In this document: positions 18,118-26,702 of the stretch, one piece after another
Position numbering within the stretch: the stretch's first letter is position 1
Layout: each line of letters starts with the position of its first letter
Source of the DNA: Leptolyngbya sp. NIES-2104
GTDB lineage: Bacteria > Cyanobacteriota > Cyanobacteriia > Leptolyngbyales > Leptolyngbyaceae
DNA: 64,000 nucleotides
Direction of reading: 5' to 3'
NCBI RefSeq assembly: GCF_001485215.1
Contig: NZ_BBWW01000001.1
Coordinates: forward strand, 5,456,001 to 5,520,000
Made by a program: the position numbers and the translations under genes
Notes under the pieces: generated by a model
What the model was told of the DNA's origin: nothing
Databases searched by the model: none
What the model saw: only the letters and a program-made list of their open reading frames with translations

Positions 18118-18125
18118 GCTATGCC

Positions 18126-19562
18126 CTAAGCGCCGATGAACGCTCCTAGTCGTTGTCCAGACGCGATCGTAAAGTTGCTCGTCGGGACGCTCACCGCTGT
18201 TGTGGTGTTCACTCGTGCAACTAAATCATTTGCGCCACCTGTAACCACGAATAAATCGAATCCTCCACTGCGGCTCACAGTTCGATACGTTTCACCCAAT
18301 CCCAGTTGAATCACATCGCCACTGGAAAAATCACGAACTCCAACCACATCGTTTACGCCATTGAACTTATAGAAGGAACCACTACGATCGCCAAAAATAA
18401 AGCGATCGTTTCCTGATCCACCTTCAAGATCATCAATTTCACTCCGACCTCTTGCCGCTGCATCCGTTCCATTAATCACATCATTTCCGTCTCCACCAAC
18501 GACAAAATCCGTTCCTGCACCTCCTGATAGAACATCATCACCACCGCGCCCGAAGATGCCATCATTGCCCCCGAAGCCATTTAGAACATTATTGGCGTTA
18601 TTACCGTCGAGGTTGTCGCGATTTTGCGTTCCGTTAACGTTGCGGAAATTCTCAGCAAAGAAGTTTCGCAAGCCTAACCCAGGAATATCGCGCACCTGCA
18701 ACAGATTATTCAGCAATTGCACATTGATGCTGGCTCCTCCGGGTGTGGAAAGCGCGTCGATCGTATTCGTTTGATTCACTGCACCAATAATGCGATCGAC
18801 CTGGAACAAGGTGTCCTGTCCTGCCGAACCTTTGTTGATGACCCCTGTAGGGTTAATCGTAATCGCAACATTTAGCGGGCGATAGTCGATCGTATCAAAA
18901 CCCGCGCCGCCCTCAATGCGATCATTTCCGCGAGTTGCATTGAAAAAGTCATCGCCCCCAAGACCGCTCAGTAGATTGTTACCGTCTGATCCGGTAAAGG
19001 TATCATTGTTGCTCGTTCCGGTTGCATTGACAAAGTTCTCGATCGTAAATCCACGAAATCCAATTCCAGGAATGTTGCCGACATTGATAAAGCGACCGCC
19101 TAGATTAACCTCGATCGCAGTACTTCCGCTCGTAATCGAAGACGCATCGACACTGTTTGCAAAGCCCGCTTGTCCGACAATCCGTTCAACAAATCTGAGC
19201 GTGTCTTGTCCGAACTGTCCCTTATCGATGACTCCAGCGGGTCTGAGCGTAATCGCTGTGTTCAAGCCATACACTACTGCATCAAATCCTGTCCCCGCAT
19301 CAATAGAATCATTGCCACTGGTTGCTGTGATAGTATCGGAACCGCCTAAACCGAAAATGCGATCGTCTCCCGATGTCCCCCGCAAGAAATCAAAGCTTTC
19401 GGTTCCCGTAATCGTAGCTACATAAGCAGCCGTAACCCCAGCACTTCGAGCGAGTGGAATCGGGTCGGATGCTCGATCCAAAGCGCTACGCAATGCTGTA
19501 GAAGTTCCTAAATCAGTCGTGAGTGAAGGATTCGTCCGGGTATCAGAGCCGAAGTTAATCAT
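18126..19562 (-). CDS. RTX-type calcium-binding repeat protein
   Basis: The 478 residues hold many hemolysin-type GGxGxDxx nonapeptides (GLGGSDTIT, GLGGDDFFN, GRGGDDVLSGGAGTDF, EGGSGNDRFIFGDRSG), which bind Ca2+ in parallel beta rolls. Two ~120-residue modules repeat in tandem: each has an ITLRPAGVIDKG / ITINPTGVINKG segment, an FVERIVG / QVDRIIG segment, an IEVNLGGRFINVGNIPG / INVQLLNNLLQVRDIPG strand and a FENFxN(A/V)NGT end. No N-terminal signal peptide is seen, as is normal for type I secretion; the C-terminus is a likely secretion signal. No ABC exporter genes are in the window. Probably a surface or extracellular protein. Confidence 0.88.
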   Translation of the reverse strand: MINFGSDTRTNPSLTTDLGTSTALRSALDRASDPIPLARSAGVTAAYVATITGTESFDFLRGTSGDDRIFGLGGSDTITATSGNDSIDAGTGFDAVVYGLNTAITLRPAGVIDKGQFGQDTLRFVERIVGQAGFANSVDASSITSGSTAIEVNLGGRFINVGNIPGIGFRGFTIENFVNATGTSNNDTFTGSDGNNLLSGLGGDDFFNATRGNDRIEGGAGFDTIDYRPLNVAITINPTGVINKGSAGQDTLFQVDRIIGAVNQTNTIDALSTPGGASINVQLLNNLLQVRDIPGLGLRNFFAENFRNVNGTQNRDNLDGNNANNVLNGFGGNDGIFGRGGDDVLSGGAGTDFVVGGDGNDVINGTDAAARGRSEIDDLEGGSGNDRFIFGDRSGSFYKFNGVNDVVGVRDFSSGDVIQLGLGETYRTVSRSGGFDLFVVTGGANDLVARVNTTTAVSVPTSNFTIASGQRLGAFIGA

Positions 19563-19906
19563 TGTAGTTTTCTCAGAAATAAAGACAGTAAAAATGAAGC
19601 GATCTGCAATGGCACATCACTGATTTGGGTTGCGATCGCGGCTTGAGATGTCACAGTTTCGCGGCTGTGCGCTGATTCAACTGCCGAACACCGTAAGCAA
19701 TCAAAGGTCATCTGAGTATGTACTCGCTTTACCGGAGCAATCTGAATTTTTCGCTCTGATCTGCGGGGTACACAAAGATATATTCCTGAGTAGGAAAAGG
19801 TTATGCAGTGTGAGTGAATTTTGGAATTTTGGCTCTGTCGATCGCGATCGTGCTCTTCATCAGAAGTGCTTTAAGATAGTTAGAATGCAACTCGTTGCGA
19901 TCGAGA
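19563..19906. other. Intergenic region between the RTX and ExoD genes
   Basis: The 344 bp between divergent genes must hold both promoters. Short frames here (for example at 19630) show no family features and I take them as chance. No strong palindrome was found. Confidence 0.5.
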
Positions 19907-20557
19907 ATGAACACTATGACTCAGCAGGAAGATGCTCAGAACTCCCCTCAGTTGCATACGTCTGAACTATTACGGAATCTGTTAGAGCAGCATTCTGGAG
20001 AAACGATTCGACTGGGAGATTTGATTCGGAGTTTGGGGAGTCGTGCGTTTGGTCCGACTTTGTTGCTTTGTGCACTCCCAGAAGCTTTACCGCTGCCTGT
20101 TGCGGGTGTTTCTGCGATTATTGGTACACCACTGTTTATTTTTTCGCTTCAGCTATTGTTGGGATATCGTGCGCCTCGCATTCCGAAGTGGCTATCGAAA
20201 CGGGAATTCAAGCGGAAAGACTTTGAGAAAGCTGTTAATTATATTCTGCGGTATCTTCAGCGGTTTGAAAAGGTAATTCGTCCGCGCTGGCAGTTTGCGA
20301 CGACACCCTTTGTGGAACGGCTTTTAGGACTACTGTTTCTGCTTTTGGCATTTGTGATCATGCTCCCAATTCCGTTGGGGAATATGCTGCCCGCGATCGC
20401 GATTGTGGTGATCAGTCTTGGATTGATCGAGGCAGATGGGGTGCTGGTTGTGGTGGGAACGATCGCATCGGTGATCATTTTAGTTGTGATGGCGGGTGCG
20501 ATCGCGGCTCTCTTTTCCTGGTCGCTGCAATGGGTGAATCAATTTTTGCGGCGTTAG
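19907..20557 (+). CDS. ExoD family membrane protein
   Basis: A 216-residue membrane protein of the ExoD family, first linked to exopolysaccharide synthesis in rhizobia. It has the motif GSRAFGPTLLLCALPEALPL followed by a long hydrophobic segment (AGVSAIIGTPLFIFSLQLLL), a polar middle (RIPKWLSKREFKR), and two or three more hydrophobic segments. The role in cyanobacteria is unknown. I start at ATG 19907 rather than the in-frame TTG at 19895. Its TAG stop (20555-20557) is formed by the terminal repeat of a palindromic element. Confidence 0.87.
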   Translation: MNTMTQQEDAQNSPQLHTSELLRNLLEQHSGETIRLGDLIRSLGSRAFGPTLLLCALPEALPLPVAGVSAIIGTPLFIFSLQLLLGYRAPRIPKWLSKREFKRKDFEKAVNYILRYLQRFEKVIRPRWQFATTPFVERLLGLLFLLLAFVIMLPIPLGNMLPAIAIVVISLGLIEADGVLVVVGTIASVIILVVMAGAIAALFSWSLQWVNQFLRR

Positions 20558-20769
20558 AGGGTGTTTGAAAAGTATAAAAAGTCTTTTCGCTTCGATTGCG
20601 TCTCGCCCTGAAATAAATTTCGGGCTAACCGTGGAAAGTCTACTTCAGTAGACTGGGAAGTAGTTTCAACCTCTTAGTCCATTGAAATGGACTTTCGCCG
20701 ATTAGCCCGAAATTCCATTTCAGGGCGGGACGTTGCAATGAACGAAGACGTTTCAAACACGCCTCCTTA
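20554..20769. mobile_element. Palindromic four-hairpin element, subfamily A, copy 2 (inverted)
   Basis: Ends are TTAGAGGGTGTTTGAAAAG (20554-20572) and a matching GTTTCAAACACGCCTCCTTAA (to 20770). The internal hairpins appear in reverse order compared with copy 1: AGTCTACT/AGTAGACT near 20640 comes before GTCCATT/AATGGAC near 20685, so it is inserted the other way round. It exactly fills the gap between two convergent genes and its ends carry the stop codons of both (TAG 20555-20557; TAA of the SulP gene, 20767-20769). Confidence 0.87.
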
Positions 20770-22989
20770 AGACGATTGCAGTAGATTCTTCAGTTCTTGC
20801 TCTCGGTGTTCTAGTCGCTCTGCTAATAGATTGACCACAAATCGATGCACATTCGCAGCGAGTAGCGGATCAGTCGTTTCAATTTGCTCGAAAGCTTCAG
20901 AAGAGAGAAAGTAAAGTGTACTGGGCTTATCTGCGATCACAGATGCCATACGAACGGTCTGGCGATAGAGTCCCATTTCACCGATCGTATTCCCGATCGT
21001 ATAAGTCCGAATCCGTTTGGTTTGGTTCTGTTCTAGTTCTAACACTACACTTACTTGACCAGAAGCAACAAAGTACAATCCATCAAACGGATCGCCCTGG
21101 CGAAAGAGATATTCACCAAGCTGAAGTGAGCAAGTTTTGAGCAATGCCATCAAGCGATCGACTTGATGTGTATCAATGAAAACGGATTTGAGATAGCGAC
21201 TTAAGGCGCGATCGGGCACTTCTGAATCGGGTGCAATTTGATCTAGATGATGGGTCTGAAGAATCTGCTGTTCGCACCATTCTAAACCTCGATCAAGATC
21301 ATCAAATCGATGACACATTGGATCAGACTCTTCCAAACAATCCGCTTGATCTAATCTCTGTTTTGCTTCTTTTGAAAGTTGAGTAAATAAAAGATGAACG
21401 GGTTTTTGATTAGCAAGCTGTTCAAGTTTGGCAAAGCTTAAAACGGCAGAAGCATCTAGATCGTTGACTAATCGGAAGTCTAAAATGATGTATTGAATTT
21501 GTGGAGTTTGGGAAATGCGATCGTGAATCAAATTCAATAACTTATTTGCAGTTCCAAAAAAGATCACGCCCTGCAACTCTAGCACTAAGATTCGATCGCC
21601 TTGTGCTTCAAGCAAATCCATCTCTTCTGGAGTCCGAAGCACATTACTGTGATAGTACCGTCCTGAACTGATGCGCTTTGTGACAGCAAGCTGACTGTAG
21701 TTAATGACAAAAAGTACGATCGCTGCCATTAATCCAACTGCAATGCCTTGTAGATATCCAGCGGTTGCAGTCACCGCAACGATGAGTAATACGATCGCGT
21801 AATCTGATCGAGCAAACTTAAACCAAGCCTGATAGATCCATTCGTACAAGGGTTCCATTCCATACAGCAGCGGGATTCCAATCAGAATGAACTTTGGGAA
21901 ATACGCTAATCCTTCTGCACTTCCAAACGCGATCGCGACACACATTGCAGCAATGATTCGCCCGACCGATCGTGAAGTTCCGCCTAATTGTTTGACTAAT
22001 GCCGTTTCATTCAGGCTAGAGAATCCACCTGCGCCACCCCCGATTCCAGAGACGATCGAGGCTGCTCCAGCAATTCTCAATTCTCGGTTTAAGTCAAAAT
22101 CGCGTTTGACTAACAATTCAATGCCGTTCGCATTTAGCAATAGCGCGATCGCATCAATCAACCAAAGAGCCGCTAAGGTTGGAAGCTGTTGAGCGACGAC
22201 TGTCCAATTTGCACCCGTCATGGCTGGAATTGTCTTGAACTGGAATAGTCCACTAGCGGGCATTGTTCCGAGTAGAAGTTGTTGTGTGGTGGCTTGAGGA
22301 ATCGAGGTTCCGGTCACAGCCATTCCTAAATAGAAAAGCGCGATCGATGCGACAATAATTCCTGGAAGTAGTAAGAAGTGCTGAATTGATTTGGGCAAGA
22401 TGTACATCGCGATCGCAAAAAAGACCGCAGGCAACCACTGAAACAATACATTTGGCTGCAAAAACTGAGCCACATTGAGATGGTCGTAATCAACACCGCT
22501 TAGAGATTGAAATGCGCCTTGAACTAACAACAGTCCTGTACTCGCAATAAATCCACCCACGACTGGATAAGGAATAAATCGAATCAATCCTCCGAGCCTA
22601 AATCGTCCCAACGCCATCAAAATCGCACCACCCACGATCGAATTGAGTACGATCGTGGCAGTCAAAGTCAGCAATTTTTCCTCCGTTGTCGCATTCGGCA
22701 TCAAATCCGCGATCTGACGAGCCACAAGGCTAAGAACCGGGATCGAATTATCTGAAAGCGTTGCGACAACTGGAGGATAAGCACTGAACGAAGAAACGAT
22801 CGTATTGATAACCGCAGCACTGAATAACAGCACTCCAATTCCCCAAGGCAACACTTCAGAGAATCCACCCGAAAAGATGACCACCCCAAACGAAACGCTG
22901 GTAATCACAGTCAAGATCCCCATTGTTCCGCCTGAGATCAAATTGAGGAACAATCGGTTTTCTCGCTTCTTGGTGGGATCAATCTTCAC
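20767..22989 (-). CDS. SulP-family anion transporter with STAS and cyclic-nucleotide-binding domains
   Basis: The 740-residue protein starts at a GTG (22989). Residues ~20-430 are the SulP transporter with about 12-14 hydrophobic segments (for example GGTMGILTVITSVSFGVVIF). A STAS domain follows (about 460-560: ILVLELQGVIFFGTANKLL, IILDFRLVNDLDASAVLSF), then a cNMP-binding domain (about 610-735) with GEYLFRQGDPFDGLYFVASG and a phosphate-binding cassette IGEMGLYRQTVRMASV, keeping Glu671 and Arg680 that contact cyclic nucleotide phosphate and ribose. SulP proteins carry sulfate, bicarbonate or other anions. It is divergent (144 bp) to a MscS channel that has the same extra domain. Confidence 0.93.
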   Translation of the reverse strand: MKIDPTKKRENRLFLNLISGGTMGILTVITSVSFGVVIFSGGFSEVLPWGIGVLLFSAAVINTIVSSFSAYPPVVATLSDNSIPVLSLVARQIADLMPNATTEEKLLTLTATIVLNSIVGGAILMALGRFRLGGLIRFIPYPVVGGFIASTGLLLVQGAFQSLSGVDYDHLNVAQFLQPNVLFQWLPAVFFAIAMYILPKSIQHFLLLPGIIVASIALFYLGMAVTGTSIPQATTQQLLLGTMPASGLFQFKTIPAMTGANWTVVAQQLPTLAALWLIDAIALLLNANGIELLVKRDFDLNRELRIAGAASIVSGIGGGAGGFSSLNETALVKQLGGTSRSVGRIIAAMCVAIAFGSAEGLAYFPKFILIGIPLLYGMEPLYEWIYQAWFKFARSDYAIVLLIVAVTATAGYLQGIAVGLMAAIVLFVINYSQLAVTKRISSGRYYHSNVLRTPEEMDLLEAQGDRILVLELQGVIFFGTANKLLNLIHDRISQTPQIQYIILDFRLVNDLDASAVLSFAKLEQLANQKPVHLLFTQLSKEAKQRLDQADCLEESDPMCHRFDDLDRGLEWCEQQILQTHHLDQIAPDSEVPDRALSRYLKSVFIDTHQVDRLMALLKTCSLQLGEYLFRQGDPFDGLYFVASGQVSVVLELEQNQTKRIRTYTIGNTIGEMGLYRQTVRMASVIADKPSTLYFLSSEAFEQIETTDPLLAANVHRFVVNLLAERLEHREQELKNLLQSS

Positions 22990-23133
22990 GTAGGGGAATC
23001 AATAGCGATTTGAAAAGGCAATTTCTAGACTATCGGAGCGATCGAGGATTAGTCACCCTAAATCAAGCGAAATCTTTCTCCAGATGGAAACTTTTCACCC
23101 GCAGAGAGGGTTAAGTTCAGTCTGAAGTCCAGT

Positions 23134-24606
23134 ATGGCTGCGGTTATGGAACTACAAGAACTCTTCAATGGAATCCTTGTGCAAGACTTATCTGAAGAGT
23201 TATCTGGTTTTTTCGCAACGAACTTATTCACGTTCGGCGGAAAGCAGTTCTCGATCGGCTCTATGGTCGAGATTCTGATCCAAGTTGTGATTGTTCTGGT
23301 TATTTCTAACTTAACGAAGCAAATTCTGAAGCAGCGAGTGTTTCCAGGATTCGGGATCAATGTCGGAACCCGCGAATCGCTTTCAACGATTGTTAGCTAT
23401 GTGGTTACGATTATTGGATTCTTTATTGTTATTGAAACGACTGGAATTAATCTAAGTTCTTTAACAGTATTTGCAGGTGCGATCGGGATTGGATTCGGGA
23501 TTGGCTTGCAGAACATCACGAGCAATTTCATCAGCGGCATTACCCTGCTATTTGAACAGCCCGTGAAAGTGGGGGACTATATTGAAGTGGATCAAATGGC
23601 GGGAATTGTTGAAGAGATTTCGATCCGATGTACTACGATTCGTACAATCAATGGTGTGTATGTGATTGTGCCGAATAGTCGGTTTCTTGATAATAGTGTC
23701 GTGAACTGGAGCTATCGTGAACCCGAATGTCGCTTGGTTATTCCTGTTTCAGTGGTCGATGAAAGTGACTCGTTGACGGTGATGGAAGCATTGTTAGCGG
23801 CTCCCCGTCAAGAACCGAGAGTGCTAACTTCTCCTTCCCCGGAAGTGTATTTCAAGGGATTGGATGTTGAAAATTCAATGTTGAAGTTTGAACTATTAGT
23901 CTGGATCGAGCGTCCGATCGAGATGGATTCGATCAAAAGCGCTTTGTATTTTCTGATCGAATCAGAATTTCGCGATCGCGATCTCGATACAAAAGCGGCT
24001 CCAAACGATATCACATTGAATGATTTACCGACGATCGTGCAACTTTTTCAGAAAACCGAGCCTCAAAATGGTTCAACAGCCCCCGTTTTGCAGTCTGAAA
24101 AACCAATCAGCGGTTGGCTTTTGCGCGATTTGCTCAGAAAGGTGAGCTATTTCCAGCACTGTTCTGATGTGGAACTGCGGCAAGTGATTGAGAAAGGCTA
24201 CCGGAGGAAACTTTCAGCGGGTGAAGTGATTGCGCGAGAAAATGATCCGGGCGATTCCTTTTATCTAATTTTGTCGGGTGCGGTTGAAGTCGTGGTCGAG
24301 TCAATCGATCGACAAGTTGCTGTGAGACGGGCGGGGGAATTTATCGGTGAAATGTCGCTGTTGTTGGGAACGCCTCGGAGTGCAACGTTACGCACTATAG
24401 AAGATACGATTTTGTTTGTAGTTGATCATAGTAATTTGCAAAGTTTACTCAGTAGTCATGGAGAGTTAGCCGATCAGATTGCAGAAGAGCTTTCACAGCG
24501 ACAAGAAACGCTGAAAAGTTTGGGCGTGACCGTGATGGAAGCAACTAAAGAAGAAACGCAATTTGATGTGATTCGGAAGCGGATTCGATCGATTTTTGAT
24601 TTGTGA
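23134..24606 (+). CDS. MscS mechanosensitive channel with cyclic-nucleotide-binding domain
   Basis: 490 residues. Three N-terminal hydrophobic segments lead to the MscS pore helix (AGAIGIGFGIGLQNITSNFI), then the beta domain (VKVGDYIEVDQMAGIVEEIS with IVPNSRFLDNSVVNWS). From about 345 a cNMP-binding domain is fused, with ENDPGDSFYLILSGAVEVVV and a complete phosphate-binding cassette: Gly405-Glu406 in FIGEMSLLLG and Arg415-Ser-Ala in TPRSATL. Such channels are known in bacteria as cyclic-nucleotide-gated relatives of MscS; here gating by cAMP is plausible. Upstream ATG 23146 is an alternative start. The adenylate cyclase-like gene of the downstream operon is the nearest source of ligand. Confidence 0.93.
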   Translation: MAAVMELQELFNGILVQDLSEELSGFFATNLFTFGGKQFSIGSMVEILIQVVIVLVISNLTKQILKQRVFPGFGINVGTRESLSTIVSYVVTIIGFFIVIETTGINLSSLTVFAGAIGIGFGIGLQNITSNFISGITLLFEQPVKVGDYIEVDQMAGIVEEISIRCTTIRTINGVYVIVPNSRFLDNSVVNWSYREPECRLVIPVSVVDESDSLTVMEALLAAPRQEPRVLTSPSPEVYFKGLDVENSMLKFELLVWIERPIEMDSIKSALYFLIESEFRDRDLDTKAAPNDITLNDLPTIVQLFQKTEPQNGSTAPVLQSEKPISGWLLRDLLRKVSYFQHCSDVELRQVIEKGYRRKLSAGEVIARENDPGDSFYLILSGAVEVVVESIDRQVAVRRAGEFIGEMSLLLGTPRSATLRTIEDTILFVVDHSNLQSLLSSHGELADQIAEELSQRQETLKSLGVTVMEATKEETQFDVIRKRIRSIFDL

Positions 24607-24649
24607 CTCCCCTCTTGGGATAGATACTTGACAGGGTTGAATGGCGGTA

Positions 24650-24848
24650 GTGTGGTTTGAGTTTTTCTCACTGCGTTGTTTGTCCGCCCCGGAATGGAAT
24701 TCGGGGGCTAACAGAACGAAGTCCACTGAAGGGGACTAAAAGACAAAATCAGTGTTTTCAGTCCGTTTTAACGGACTTCGCACCATTAGCCCCGAATTTC
24801 ATTCCGGGGCGGGCAAACAACGCAGTGAGAGATGTTAGAACACGTCTT
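24650..24848. mobile_element. Palindromic four-hairpin element, subfamily B, copy 1
   Basis: The core (24666-24830) has perfect 17-bp ends, TCTCACTGCGTTGTTTG and its complement. Inside, the arms are GCCCCGGAAT types instead of the A-type GCCCTGAAAT, with hairpins near 24735 (GTCC..GGAC) and AGTCCGTT/AACGGACT near 24768. The outer limits are approximate; the right end seems to share the TTAG with the next element. It lies 44 bp after the mscS stop. Confidence 0.8.
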
Positions 24849-25061
24849 AGAGGATGTTTGAAAAGTGTCGTTCATCGCAGCGTCCCGCCCTAAAATGGAA
24901 TTTCGGGCTAATCGGCGCAAGTCCATTAAAAATGGACTAAAAGTCTGAAACTTGCTCTGAGTCTACTTCAGTAGACTTTCGTTGGTTAGCCCGAAATTTA
25001 TTTCAGGGCGGGAGCACAACGGAGCGAAGGAACTATTTATACTTCTCAAACACCCTCTTAA
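24847..25061. mobile_element. Palindromic four-hairpin element, subfamily A, copy 3
   Basis: Terminal repeats are TTAGAGGATGTTTGAAAAGT (24847-24866) and ACTTCTCAAACACCCTCTTAA (25041-25061). Internal hairpins are in the same order as copy 1 (GTCCATT..AATGGAC near 24930, AGTCTACT..AGTAGACT near 24970). It abuts the subfamily B element on its left and ends 32 bp before the first chemosensory gene, so promoter or leader sequence of that operon may lie in the element. Confidence 0.85.
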
Positions 25062-25092
25062 TCTCGGCTACGAACCACTCGCGGCGATCGTA

Positions 25093-25539
25093 ATGTTACT
25101 GTTACTCTTCCACGTTGACGAAGACATCTATGCGATCGATAGTACTCACATTGTCGAAGTGCTACCGCTGGTTATGCTGCGAAAAGTTTATCAAGTTCCT
25201 GATCATGTTGCAGGCGTGTTTCGATATCGAAACTGCATTGTTCCGGTTGTGGATTTGTGTGAGTTGATTCGAGGAGAGCGCTGTCGATCGCGCTTCAGTA
25301 CTCGAATTATCATGATTCGATATCAGACCAGAACTGGAGAAAATGCCTACGTTGGACTGTTAGCGGAACGAGTGACAGAAACACTCGATCGACCAAATTA
25401 CGCTCCTTCAGAACAAAGTCACGAATCTTATTTAGGCGAAGTCTGGACGCATGAGGGCGAAATGATTCAGCAATTTCGCTGGGAACCTTTGATCTCCGAT
25501 GTTCGGAATACTGCGTTGATTGCTGGAGGAACTGAGTAA
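25093..25539 (+). CDS. cheW: CheW coupling protein (WspB-like)
   Basis: A 148-residue CheW domain: strand LLLFHVDEDIYAIDSTHIVE, the GVFRYRNCIVPVVDLCELI motif and NAYVGLLAERVTET. CheW couples chemoreceptors to the kinase CheA. I start at ATG 25093; a longer frame from 24982 would have to run through the inserted palindromic element and adds non-CheW residues. It is the first gene of a seven-gene operon (next gene 4 bp on), and corresponds by order and size to WspB of the Pseudomonas Wsp system. Confidence 0.88.
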   Translation: MLLLLFHVDEDIYAIDSTHIVEVLPLVMLRKVYQVPDHVAGVFRYRNCIVPVVDLCELIRGERCRSRFSTRIIMIRYQTRTGENAYVGLLAERVTETLDRPNYAPSEQSHESYLGEVWTHEGEMIQQFRWEPLISDVRNTALIAGGTE

Positions 25540-25543
25540 GTGA

Positions 25544-26692
25544 ATGGTGCAAGCAACGATTGAAGCAATGCTGAAACAGAAGATTGGACTCGATGCGAAT
25601 AGTATCGGGTCAAACGCGATCGCATATGCGATTGATCAACGTCGATCGCGTTGTGGTTCTCCAACTTTGCAAGATTATTGCGATCGATTAAAGCACTCTT
25701 CCGAAGAATTAAGTGCCCTGATCGAAACGGTGGTTGTTCCTGAAACTTGGTTTTTTCGCGATCGAGAACCTTTTGTTTGCTTGAAACAGTGGATTCAAAA
25801 CCATTGGAAGCCAACGAGGAAATTGCGAATTCTGTCTGCGCCTTGTTCGACCGGAGAAGAAGCATATTCGAGCGCGATCACACTCCTAGAAGCAGGACTA
25901 TCAACAGAACAATTCCGAATTGATGCGATCGATATTAGCCAGGTCGCTTTAGAAAAGGCAAAACAAGCAATCTATACCAAGCGATCGTTTCGCGGAAAAA
26001 CAGAGATCAATCCGCTGTATTTTGAAGCGGTGAATGATCGATATCGAGTACGATCGCAAATTCGTCAAGTCGTTCAATTCATGCAGGAAAATCTTCTAGA
26101 GCCGCGTTTTTTACTAGAGCGGCAGTATGACGTGATCTTTTGCCGAAATTTGCTGATTTATCTTGATGCAGAAGCGCGATCGCAAGTGATGAAAACGCTC
26201 GATCGTGCTTTGAACGTGTCAGGGTTACTCTTTGTCGGATCGGCTGAGACTTCACAAGTTCCGTCTGCTCACTATGAATCGATAAATCATCCTGCGGCGT
26301 TTGCTTATCGAAAAGTAGAACGACCGGAACCCGCACCCCTTAGGGTTTCAGCACTCAAATCACTACCGCTACCGAAACAAATTCCGAAAGTTTCGCAGTT
26401 AGAACAGGCAAGACTCTGCCTCGATCGAGGTCAATTTACCGAAGCTGCTCGACTTTGCGAAGCGCATCTTAGCATCGATCGGACGGACACAGAAGCTTAC
26501 CTATTACTGAGCAAAATTTATCAAGAATTAAACCAGCTTCCCGAAGCAGAACAAGCCTTACAAAAAGCAATTTATCTCAATCCTAAATTTTATGATGCAC
26601 TGATTGAATTAGCTGTCCTCAAAGAACAACAAGGAGATTTCGCAACTGCAAAGATTCTTAGATCAAGAGTTCAACGGCTTCTCAACTTATAG
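25544..26692 (+). CDS. cheR: CheR methyltransferase with C-terminal TPRs (WspC-like)
   Basis: CheR methylates receptor glutamates with SAM. Of 382 residues, 1-250 form the CheR domain: ETWFFRDREPF, SAM motif LSAPCSTGEEAYSSA, FDAIDIS-like IDAIDISQVALEKA, and FCRNLLIYLDAEARSQ. Residues ~285-380 are tetratricopeptide repeats (ARLCEAHLSIDRTDTEAYLL, EAEQALQKAIYLNPKFYDAL), as in WspC, where the TPR part binds receptor or partners. The pentapeptide-binding loop seen in tether-dependent CheR was not checked. It follows cheW by 4 bp and is 10 bp before the receptor gene. Confidence 0.93.
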   Translation: MVQATIEAMLKQKIGLDANSIGSNAIAYAIDQRRSRCGSPTLQDYCDRLKHSSEELSALIETVVVPETWFFRDREPFVCLKQWIQNHWKPTRKLRILSAPCSTGEEAYSSAITLLEAGLSTEQFRIDAIDISQVALEKAKQAIYTKRSFRGKTEINPLYFEAVNDRYRVRSQIRQVVQFMQENLLEPRFLLERQYDVIFCRNLLIYLDAEARSQVMKTLDRALNVSGLLFVGSAETSQVPSAHYESINHPAAFAYRKVERPEPAPLRVSALKSLPLPKQIPKVSQLEQARLCLDRGQFTEAARLCEAHLSIDRTDTEAYLLLSKIYQELNQLPEAEQALQKAIYLNPKFYDALIELAVLKEQQGDFATAKILRSRVQRLLNL

Positions 26693-26702
26693 CGGTAAAA
26701 CT

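Noticed and set aside
19630..19965. 111-codon open frame overlapping the ExoD start
   Set aside because: Out of frame with ExoD, no family features, and overlaps the likely promoter region.
24982..25539. Longer cheW start inside the palindromic element
   Set aside because: The extra 37 residues are the translation of the inserted element; the CheW domain starts at ATG 25093.
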